DNA from: Fluviibacter sp964604465
GTDB taxonomy: Bacteria; Pseudomonadota; Gammaproteobacteria; Burkholderiales; Rhodocyclaceae
Direction: 5' to 3'
Assembly (NCBI GenBank): GCA_964604465.1
Contig: CAZRYZ010000016.1
Coordinates: 1 to 27,145 of the forward strand
Length of the DNA: 27,145 nt
Part shown: positions 7,533-13,541 of the stretch, in pieces
How the letters are laid out: every line of letters starts with the position of its first letter
Position numbering within the stretch: the stretch's first letter is position 1
Notes under the pieces: model-generated
What the model saw: only the letters and a program-made list of their open reading frames with translations
What the model was told of the DNA's origin: nothing
Databases searched by the model: none
Translations under genes and position numbers: made by a program

Positions 7533-8816
7533 TTAATGCATCAGGCCGTACTGAATGATGTACACCCCCGCACCGGCCAGATAACCCACCAGAGCCAGGC
7601 CACTGATATTACGGACGTACCAACCAAAGCTGATTTTTTCCATGCCCATGGCAGCCACACCGGCAGCAGAACCGATGATGAGAATCGAACCGCCCGTACC
7701 GGCACAGTAGGCCAGAAACTCCCACAGGAAGCTATCGGTCGGGTAGGTCTGCATGCTGTACATGCCCATCGATGCAGCGACCAGCGGCACGTTATCCACA
7801 ATGGCGCTGACCATACCAATGACCAGCACGATGATGTCGAGGCGACCGATGCTCTGGTCAAACCAACCGGCCAACGCGGTCAGGATATGCGTGTGTTCCA
7901 GCGTGGCTACTGCGAGCAGAATCCCCACGAAAAAGACGATGGAGCTCATGTCAATCTTGCTTAGAGCGTGCGCCAGGGTATAGCGGATCTTGAACTGGTC
8001 TTCCTTGCCCTTATGCACTAGATCCCCGACCAGCCACAGGATACCCAGGCCGAAGAGGATGCCCATGAACGGTGGCAGATGGGTAATGGTCTTGAAGGCA
8101 GGCACGGCGACGAGAATGCCAAGGCCCAGGTAGAACATGAGGTTGCGTTCAAAAGCCGTGGTCTTGGGCAGGTTGTCGCCCGTGCCATGCGTGGGCGCCT
8201 CGACAGGACGCCCGCGCAGAATGAAGGCGGTAATTGTCAGCGGGATCACCATGCTGACAATCGATGGGAGAAGCACGCTCTGGATGATGTTGGTGGTCGT
8301 AATCTGACCGCCGATCCACAGCATGGTCGTGGTTACGTCACCAATTGGCGACCAGGCACCGCCCGAGTTGGCCGCAATCACGATGATGCCGGCGAAGAAC
8401 AGGCGGTCGCTCGGCTTGGCAAGCAGTTTACGCATCAGCGACACCATGACGATGGTGGTCGTCAGGTTATCCAGCATGGCGCTCAGGAAGAAGGTGACGA
8501 AGCCCACGATCCACATTAGTGTGGACAACTTGGTGGTCTTAATCTTGTTCGTGATGACTTCAAAGCCGTTATGGGCATCAACCACTTCAACAATCGTCAT
8601 GGCACCCATGAGGAAGAAAACGATTTGCGCCGTCCCCATAACAGACTCGCCCAGCTGTTCGGCGACGAGATGATGATCACCCGTACCCAATGCGTAAATA
8701 GTCCACAGCAACCCGGCACCAATCAGAGCAGAGGCGGATTTGTTAATGTGTAGAGGGTGCTCGAGTGCAATCGCCAAATAGGCAATCACAAAAACAATGA
8801 TGAGTGCAGTCAGCAT
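7533..8816 (-). CDS. nhaD: NhaD-type Na+/H+ antiporter
   Basis: 427 residues, hydrophobic throughout, about eleven or twelve membrane helices, inner membrane. NhaD belongs to the ion transporter (ArsB/NhaD) superfamily and exports Na+ or Li+ for H+, with best-known roles in halophiles and alkaliphiles. Diagnostic segments are SAMLDNLTTTIVMV at about 112-125 (Asp116-Asn117), ANSGGAWSPIGDVTTTMLW at about 149-167, and a second DNVPL at 341-345, which is the internal repeat of the DN motif. The start at 8816 has GGAG about 10 bases upstream. It is divergent from nhaA across 157 bases of palindrome-rich sequence, which suggests shared control. Confidence 0.92.
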   Translation of the reverse strand: MLTALIIVFVIAYLAIALEHPLHINKSASALIGAGLLWTIYALGTGDHHLVAEQLGESVMGTAQIVFFLMGAMTIVEVVDAHNGFEVITNKIKTTKLSTLMWIVGFVTFFLSAMLDNLTTTIVMVSLMRKLLAKPSDRLFFAGIIVIAANSGGAWSPIGDVTTTMLWIGGQITTTNIIQSVLLPSIVSMVIPLTITAFILRGRPVEAPTHGTGDNLPKTTAFERNLMFYLGLGILVAVPAFKTITHLPPFMGILFGLGILWLVGDLVHKGKEDQFKIRYTLAHALSKIDMSSIVFFVGILLAVATLEHTHILTALAGWFDQSIGRLDIIVLVIGMVSAIVDNVPLVAASMGMYSMQTYPTDSFLWEFLAYCAGTGGSILIIGSAAGVAAMGMEKISFGWYVRNISGLALVGYLAGAGVYIIQYGLMH

Positions 8817-8894
8817 GGGCAGGCTACTCCGTGTAGATATAAGGGAATCCCGTAGGGGATCATACCTTACAACCTTGGTAATATTTCAGAACGC

Positions 8895-8924
8895 ACAACA
8901 CGTTAGAATGTTGTAACGCAACAT
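8895..8924. repeat. Overlapping inverted repeats in the nhaD-nhaA divergent region
   Basis: Two inverted repeats share an arm: ACAACA (8895-8900) with TGTTGT (8909-8914), and ATGTTG (8908-8913) with CAACAT (8919-8924). A third, CGTTA (8901-8905) with TAACG (8914-8918), is nested. They sit about 50-80 bases upstream of the nhaA start and 80-110 upstream of the nhaD start, where an operator for a dimeric regulator would be expected. The regulator is unknown. Confidence 0.45.
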
Positions 8925-8973
8925 CCGCGCCGTTCTGGCGTCTACTTCGGCCAACCTCTGTGAGAGATCGACT

Positions 8974-10146
8974 ATGCCCACACGCGCTTTGACCGACACC
9001 TTCCTTCGCTTCTTCGAATCGGAAAAATCCGGCGGCATGCTGCTGATCTTATGCACTGTTGTGAGCATCGCCCTCACCAACTCGGTCGTTGGCCCGGGCT
9101 ACTTGGCTTTCTGGCAGAAAGAGGTGTTCGGGATGAGCATCGAGCACTGGATCAACGATGGACTAATGGCCATCTTCTTTCTGCTGATCGGCCTGGAGCT
9201 GGAGCGTGAACTATATGTGGGTGAGTTATCGCGCCTACGCAACGCCCTCTTACCAATTTTTGCCGCCATTGGCGGCATGATGATCCCTGCCCTCTGGCAT
9301 TTCGTGTTCAACCAAGGCCTGCCCACTCAGGACGGCATCGGTATCCCTATGGCGACGGATATCGCCTTTGCATTGGGCGTGCTGTCGCTGCTAGGCAACC
9401 GCGTCCCGGCATCGCTCAAGGTGTTTGTGGTGGCCTTTGCCGTGATTGATGATCTGGGTGCCATCGTCATGATCGCGCTCTTTTACACCGCCAAACTCAA
9501 CGTCGGATTCCTACTGGGCGGACTGGGTGTCTGGTTTGGTCTGCTGGCACTAAACCGGATCTTCCGGGTTTCGGCACTGCCGGTCTATCTGATTGGCGGA
9601 GCCTTGCTCTGGTTTCTGATGCTCAAATCGGGGGTTCATGCCACCATCGCCGGTGTGATGCTGGCGTTTGCGATCCCGTTCTGGTCTGGCACCCAGGGCA
9701 AGCACTCCCCCTCGCATGACCTAGAGCATTTCCTGCACAAGCCCGCTGCCTTTCTCATCCTGCCGCTCTTTGCGCTGGCGAATACCGGCATCGTGCTCAG
9801 CCTCGACTGGATGTCGATGATGGCCACACCGAACAGCATTGGCATCATCGGTGGTCTGGTGTTGGGCAAGCCGGCGGGCGTGTTCGTAATCTCACTCGCG
9901 GCGGTCCTGCTGGGCTTCTGTCAGCTACCACCCGATCTACAATGGCGCCATGTCTTTGGCGCAGGCCTGCTCGGCGGCATCGGTTTCACCATGTCGATTT
10001 TTATCACCAACCTGGCCTTCGCTACCGATCCCGCCATTATTAACGCCAGCAAGATCGCCATTCTTTGCGCATCGATTCTGGCCGGCGCCCTGAGCTATTA
10101 CTGGCTCGTGCTCACGGGCGGCGGCGCCCCCCGGCCAGCAGAATAG
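8974..10146 (+). CDS. nhaA: NhaA Na+/H+ antiporter
   Basis: 390 residues, full length for the family, about twelve membrane helices, inner membrane. NhaA exchanges two H+ for one Na+ and is activated by alkaline pH in Escherichia coli. The transport aspartates are present: Asp129 in MATDIAFALG (E. coli Asp133) and Asp159-Asp160 in AVIDDLGAI (E. coli Asp163-164). A lysine at about 299 in VLGKPAGV corresponds to E. coli Lys300. The FFLLIGLELERELYVGEL segment at 68-85 is also diagnostic. The start at 8974 has a GAGAG about 8 bases upstream. It ends 6 bases from the convergent glycine-zipper gene, leaving no room for a terminator. Confidence 0.95.
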   Translation: MPTRALTDTFLRFFESEKSGGMLLILCTVVSIALTNSVVGPGYLAFWQKEVFGMSIEHWINDGLMAIFFLLIGLELERELYVGELSRLRNALLPIFAAIGGMMIPALWHFVFNQGLPTQDGIGIPMATDIAFALGVLSLLGNRVPASLKVFVVAFAVIDDLGAIVMIALFYTAKLNVGFLLGGLGVWFGLLALNRIFRVSALPVYLIGGALLWFLMLKSGVHATIAGVMLAFAIPFWSGTQGKHSPSHDLEHFLHKPAAFLILPLFALANTGIVLSLDWMSMMATPNSIGIIGGLVLGKPAGVFVISLAAVLLGFCQLPPDLQWRHVFGAGLLGGIGFTMSIFITNLAFATDPAIINASKIAILCASILAGALSYYWLVLTGGGAPRPAE

Positions 10147-10152
10147 CAGCCT

Positions 10153-10509
10153 TTACTTAGAAAGCTGACGACCTAGCGCAGCGCCAGTACCACCGCCAAC
10201 ACCTGCACCAACGACAGCGCCGGTGCTGCCGCCCATGCTGTTGCCCACGGCTGCACCTGCGCCACCGCCAACCGCACCACCCACCACGGCGCCGGTCTTA
10301 CCTTTGCCTTTGGTGGTGACTGCTGCACCCGTGGCGCCGCCAACCGCGCCACCCACCACAGCGCCCGTGCTACCACCAATGGCATTGCCCAGCGCCGCGC
10401 CTCCCGCACCACCCAGTGCGCCGCCCAGGCCACTCTTGAGATTGCTATCGGCCAGCACCGGGCCCGAAATCATCAATGCCCCTAGAGCAACGATTGTCAC
10501 TTTTTTCAT
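10153..10509 (-). CDS. Exported glycine-zipper repeat protein
   Basis: 118 residues from ATG 10509, with AAGGAG 5 bases upstream (the GTG at 10515 overlaps that site). The signal peptide is MKKVTIVALGALMISGPVLA, cleaved before DSN. The mature chain is almost only Gly, Ala and Val, in three related modules, each centred on TGAVVG and ending GAA; a KGKGKT linker separates modules 1 and 2. Such GxxxG-rich glycine zippers pack helices in membranes, as in outer-membrane glycine-zipper (OmpA-like or SlyB-like) proteins. The function is unknown. A candidate promoter lies at 10541-10569. Confidence 0.75.
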   Translation of the reverse strand: MKKVTIVALGALMISGPVLADSNLKSGLGGALGGAGGAALGNAIGGSTGAVVGGAVGGATGAAVTTKGKGKTGAVVGGAVGGGAGAAVGNSMGGSTGAVVGAGVGGGTGAALGRQLSK

Positions 10510-10540
10510 GTGCACTCCTTTAAATCAAGCTTATTTTTTC

Positions 10541-10569
10541 AGTCTACGCCGCAGCGCCGAAATCCTCAA
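10541..10569 (-). promoter_or_regulatory. Candidate sigma70 promoter of the glycine-zipper gene
   Basis: On the reverse strand, TTGAGG (10564-10569) is followed after 17 bases by TAGACT (10541-10546). The predicted transcript start is about 25-30 bases before the ATG and leaves room for the AAGGAG ribosome-binding site. Confidence 0.42.
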
Positions 10570-10595
10570 ATGTCCTTTGCTTTAAATCGGCGTAG
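10544..10595. repeat. 8-bp inverted repeat linking two divergent promoters
   Basis: CTACGCCG (10544-10551) is matched exactly by CGGCGTAG (10588-10595), 36 bases apart. One arm overlaps the -10 of the glycine-zipper promoter; the other lies in the spacer of the candidate promoter of the Cys-rich gene. A shared operator is possible. Confidence 0.4.
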
Positions 10596-10604
10596 GATTA
10601 AACA
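10577..10604 (+). promoter_or_regulatory. Weak candidate promoter of the Cys-rich small gene
   Basis: TTGCTT (10577-10582), 16 bases, then TAAACA (10599-10604). The match to sigma70 consensus is modest. The GGAGG ribosome-binding site of the gene follows at 10621-10625. Confidence 0.25.
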
Positions 10605-10630
10605 ATACGTTCAAGAAGTCGGAGGCTGTG

Positions 10631-10840
10631 ATGGGTGGTGTCGATATCAAAGTGGCGCGCTGTGAAGTAACTGGTGAGATGGTGCTCACCGATCAGACAC
10701 AAGCGCAGTGTGCCCTAGAGCATCACTGCCCTAAAGGGACGAAATGTCCGCTCGATGGCTGCTTTGCCGTGCACTCAGGCGTGGCCGAGCCTCATCCTGA
10801 ATGTCATGCGCGGAAGTGCCAAGACAAGCAGGGCACTTAG
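10631..10840 (+). CDS. Small cysteine- and histidine-rich protein
   Basis: 69 residues from ATG 10631, with GGAGG 5 bases upstream; the GTG at 10628 is too close to that site. I do not recognise the family. It has seven cysteines (near residues 11, 27, 33, 39, 44, 58, 63) and five or more histidines, including EHHC, KGTKC, DGC, HPEC and ARKC, a pattern that suits metal or iron-sulfur binding. There is no signal peptide or membrane segment. Its stop overlaps the end of the convergent NTF2-like gene by 4 bases. The good ribosome-binding site and the compositional order of the cysteines support a real gene. Confidence 0.6.
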   Translation: MGGVDIKVARCEVTGEMVLTDQTQAQCALEHHCPKGTKCPLDGCFAVHSGVAEPHPECHARKCQDKQGT

Positions 10841-11220
10841 GCAGCGGTAGCCTGGCTAAAGTCTGCATAGGCCACGCACAGGTATTCGGCGCCCTGTTTC
10901 TGCCAGACACTTAGGCGTGGCCGGTAGTCTTTGGACTGCCACTGGCCGTGCATAAACTCGGAGCACGATAATTCGAAGCTGACCGTTAGGGCGTCACCAC
11001 ACACGGTCGCCTGGAGATGCCGGATTTCCGCATCTTTGAGGCGCAGCCCTTGCATGAGCGTCATAGCCTGTGCTTTGTCCAGAATTCCCTGATTCGTCAC
11101 AAACTGACAGCCCGGCGCCATCATTGCGCTCAGCGCATCCCAGGCCCCAGCCTCAATGAGGTCGAGTGTTTTGCGCTCCAGCGTGAGCGCCAACTGATTC
11201 AAAGATTCACCTGACGACAT
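10837..11220 (-). CDS. NTF2-like (SnoaL/DUF4440-type) small protein
   Basis: 127 residues from ATG 11220, with GGGGA 6 bases upstream; a TTG at 11238 would add six residues but destroys that site. The order of an N-terminal helix (LALTLERKTLDLIEAGAWDALSAM), a buried loop (GCQFVTNQG), then three or four beta strands (IRHLQATVCGDALTVSFELSC, YRPRLSVWQKQGAEYLCVAYADF) is that of an NTF2-like cone fold. Many such proteins bind small ligands or act as isomerases, but no catalytic residue can be assigned. It is divergent from the CPA2 antiporter gene across 65 bases. Confidence 0.68.
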   Translation of the reverse strand: MSSGESLNQLALTLERKTLDLIEAGAWDALSAMMAPGCQFVTNQGILDKAQAMTLMQGLRLKDAEIRHLQATVCGDALTVSFELSCSEFMHGQWQSKDYRPRLSVWQKQGAEYLCVAYADFSQATAA

Positions 11221-11251
11221 CTCGTTCCCCCATTTCAATCCTATGCGGCCA

Positions 11252-11279
11252 TTGGTGGCACGATTTTAGCGCCTATAAT
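11252..11279 (+). promoter_or_regulatory. Strong sigma70 promoter implying a leaderless antiporter transcript
   Basis: TTGGTG (11252-11257), 16 bases, then a perfect TATAAT (11274-11279). The expected start of transcription, 7 bases past the -10, is the A of the ATG at 11286. No Shine-Dalgarno sequence precedes that ATG, which agrees with a leaderless message. Confidence 0.55.
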
Positions 11280-11285
11280 CAAAAG

Positions 11286-13037
11286 ATGTTTTCTTCATTA
11301 GCGCACTATCTCCCGGAGCTTTCGGCTGAAGCCAGTATCGTGGCTTTGCTGGCGCTTGCTGTGCTGAGTGTATTGCTGATGCGTGCGCTGCGGTTGCCGT
11401 CGATGCTGGCCTACCTGCTGATTGGCGTTTTCATTACGGCGACCGGCATTGACCTGCTCCCCGGCGATGATGACGTCAGCGAGATCGGTGAATTCGGCAT
11501 CGCATTCCTCATGTTCTCGATTGGCCTGGAATTCAATGTCGCCAAACTGCTGCAGATGCGGCATCTGGTGCTGGGCCTGGGGCCGGCCCAGATGTTCCTG
11601 ACGGCTCTAGGGACCATGCTCGTCACCTGGTTCGGTTACGACCAGGGTTGGCGCCCGGGGTTGGCGGTGGGCCTGGCCGTCGCCATGTCTTCGACCGCCA
11701 TCATGGCCAAACTGCTTAGCGAGCGCTTTGAACTGCACTCTCACCACGGCAAACGGACGATGGCCGTGCTGCTCTTCCAGGATCTGGCCGTAGTGCCCTG
11801 CCTGATCGTGATCCCTGCATTGGCGATGAACCCGGACAATCTCGGTCGCGTGCTTGGCATCAGCCTCATCGTCACAGTGGTGACCTTGCTGCTGATGTTC
11901 TGGCTGGGTCGAAAGCTAGTCAATCAGCTTTTTAGCCTGGTTTCTCGGGTGCACTCCCCCGAGCTTTTCATGCTGACGGTGCTGCTGCTGGTATTTGGGC
12001 TCTCCTTCACGACCGAAAGCCTGGGGCTTTCGCAAGCGATGGGAGCCTTCATCGGCGGCATTCTAGTCTCCGAGACCATGTACCGGCACGAGGTCGAGGC
12101 CGACATCCGCCCTTTCCGGGACATCATGCTGGGGCTGTTCTTTGTTTCGATCGGCATGATGCTGAATCTCAGCTATGTCTTTAGCCATATCCCGATCATC
12201 AGCTTGGGACTCTTGTTGCTTATTCTGGGCAAAGCAGCTGTGGTCTTGTGGATATGTTTGACCAACCGAACCCCCTTGCCCGTGGCACTCAAAACCTCTG
12301 CCCAGCTTGGGATTGCTGGCGAATTCGGCATCGTGCTGCTGACGCTTTCATTCTCGCATGGACTCATCAATGAAGAGATCTTGCAGTCCACGCTGGCGAT
12401 CATGCTGCTCTCGATGTTTATTGCCCCATTTGTGATTCAGGGCGCCACCCGGGTCGCGCATCACCTGGAACAATCAGCCCGGGATCGAGGCAGCACTACA
12501 TCAGGGCCAACGGAACCCGATGCCCCCACCTCTGGCCCCGGTAGCACCGGGCACGTCCTGATTTGTGGCTTCGGACGAACCGGGCACGCGGTAGCCGAAT
12601 TTCTGGCAGCAGAAGACATTGCCTGGGCCGCGATTGACGTCAATGCGCGCCGCGTTGAAGAGGCCCGACACGAACTCGGACAGGTCATCTTCGGTCGCGC
12701 CGAACGACCCGAGGTGCTGCGAGCGGCCGGTATTGATTATGCCCGCCTGGTGGTGATCTGCTTTCCTGATCCGGCCGCAGTGGAGCGGATGCTACCGGCC
12801 ATTCGCCGGACGCGCCCGGACGTTCGGATCGTTGTTCGCGTGCCGGATGATTCGCACCGCCCCCACTTTCTCGGCCTAGGCGCGACGGAAGTGGTTGCCG
12901 AAGTTTTTGAAAGCGGGCTCGCCCTTGCCGAGGAGGCGCTACGCCTGCTGGACATACCCGTAGAAAAAACCCGTAGTAAAGTCAACGCGCTGCGCAATCA
13001 GCGCTATGGTGCCTCCTCTCAATCGGGTTCTGCTTAG
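11286..13037 (+). CDS. CPA2-family cation:proton antiporter with RCK domain (KefB/YbaL-like)
   Basis: 583 residues. The first 395 or so form a CPA2 membrane domain of about twelve to thirteen helices; family segments include LPSMLAYLLIGVFI, EIGEFGIAFLMFSIGLEF at about 61-78, and AMSSTAIMAKLLSE with HHGKRTMAVLLFQDLAVVP. After a Pro/Ser/Thr-rich linker, an RCK/TrkA-N Rossmann domain begins near residue 423 with VLICGFGRTGHAVAEFL (GxGxxG) and runs to about 545. Such proteins move K+ or Na+ against H+ in the inner membrane and are gated by nucleotide or glutathione adducts. No KefF-like ancillary gene is present. The gene precedes the DUF6394/K+ channel pair by 75 bases. Confidence 0.9.
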   Translation: MFSSLAHYLPELSAEASIVALLALAVLSVLLMRALRLPSMLAYLLIGVFITATGIDLLPGDDDVSEIGEFGIAFLMFSIGLEFNVAKLLQMRHLVLGLGPAQMFLTALGTMLVTWFGYDQGWRPGLAVGLAVAMSSTAIMAKLLSERFELHSHHGKRTMAVLLFQDLAVVPCLIVIPALAMNPDNLGRVLGISLIVTVVTLLLMFWLGRKLVNQLFSLVSRVHSPELFMLTVLLLVFGLSFTTESLGLSQAMGAFIGGILVSETMYRHEVEADIRPFRDIMLGLFFVSIGMMLNLSYVFSHIPIISLGLLLLILGKAAVVLWICLTNRTPLPVALKTSAQLGIAGEFGIVLLTLSFSHGLINEEILQSTLAIMLLSMFIAPFVIQGATRVAHHLEQSARDRGSTTSGPTEPDAPTSGPGSTGHVLICGFGRTGHAVAEFLAAEDIAWAAIDVNARRVEEARHELGQVIFGRAERPEVLRAAGIDYARLVVICFPDPAAVERMLPAIRRTRPDVRIVVRVPDDSHRPHFLGLGATEVVAEVFESGLALAEEALRLLDIPVEKTRSKVNALRNQRYGASSQSGSA

Positions 13038-13070
13038 CCTCCAATCCGCCATGCGCTTGCGCCCCATGCT

Positions 13071-13076
13071 TATAAT
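13071..13076 (+). promoter_or_regulatory. Possible -10 element for the DUF6394/K+ channel unit
   Basis: TATAAT lies 36 bases before the ATG at 13113, with TG just upstream (TGCTTATAAT), close to an extended -10 pattern. It sits inside a small inverted repeat, CCCAT (13063-13067) with ATGGG (13075-13079). No clear -35 is visible. Confidence 0.3.
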
Positions 13077-13112
13077 GGGCTTAATCGTTACAGATCCATC
13101 GGGGACAGTATT

Positions 13113-13496
13113 ATGAATCTTGAAAAAGTAATCTTTGGGTTTTTCATTGTTTTTGCTGCAACTCTGAACTTCGGTTTCTTTATCGGGGACATCGACCGAC
13201 CCGAGTTGCACCATATTTATGAACTCTTTGCGGCCATTGTGGTTAACCTCATTGCCACGGTTCTCAAGTTTGGTGACCGCACACAGATTGGCGCTGTCCA
13301 TCTGGCCACCAGCCTCGTAGCAGATCTACAACTCATTGCCGCTGCCATTACCTGGGGCGTGGCTGTGCATGTCACCCAGGTAGGCATGACCCCCGAGATC
13401 ACCACAAGCGTCGTATCGCTCTCCGGCGGCGCGCTCTTCGCGAATGTGGTGTCGGTGGTGCTGCTCATCGCCGAAACCGTGATGATGCGCCGATAA
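13113..13496 (+). CDS. Four-helix membrane protein, DUF6394-like
   Basis: 127 residues, start supported by GGGGA 7 bases upstream. Four hydrophobic segments are clear, at about 5-25 (VIFGFFIVFAATLNFGFFIG), 33-50 (LFAAIVVNLIATVL), 63-85 (LATSLVADLQLIAAAITWG) and 100-124 (SLSGGALFANVVSVVLLIAE), separated by short charged loops (GDIDRPELHHIYE and KFGDRTQIG). From memory this matches the uncharacterised DUF6394 family, which I associate with a neighbouring potassium channel; the identification is not certain. The K+ channel gene starts 45 bases later, so an accessory subunit is a plausible inference. Confidence 0.75.
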   Translation: MNLEKVIFGFFIVFAATLNFGFFIGDIDRPELHHIYELFAAIVVNLIATVLKFGDRTQIGAVHLATSLVADLQLIAAAITWGVAVHVTQVGMTPEITTSVVSLSGGALFANVVSVVLLIAETVMMRR

Positions 13497-13541
13497 GGCC
13501 CCGGGACTCGCCTCGCTTAACGGATACGGCTACTTCCCCAC

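Noticed and set aside
8079..8519. 146-residue forward frame inside nhaD
   Set aside because: Antisense to conserved NhaD segments; His- and Arg-rich composition typical of a shadow frame.
10223..10585. Pro/Ala-rich forward frame across the glycine-zipper gene
   Set aside because: The composition is the mirror of the Gly/Ala/Val codons on the other strand; the reverse frame has a signal peptide and a ribosome-binding site.
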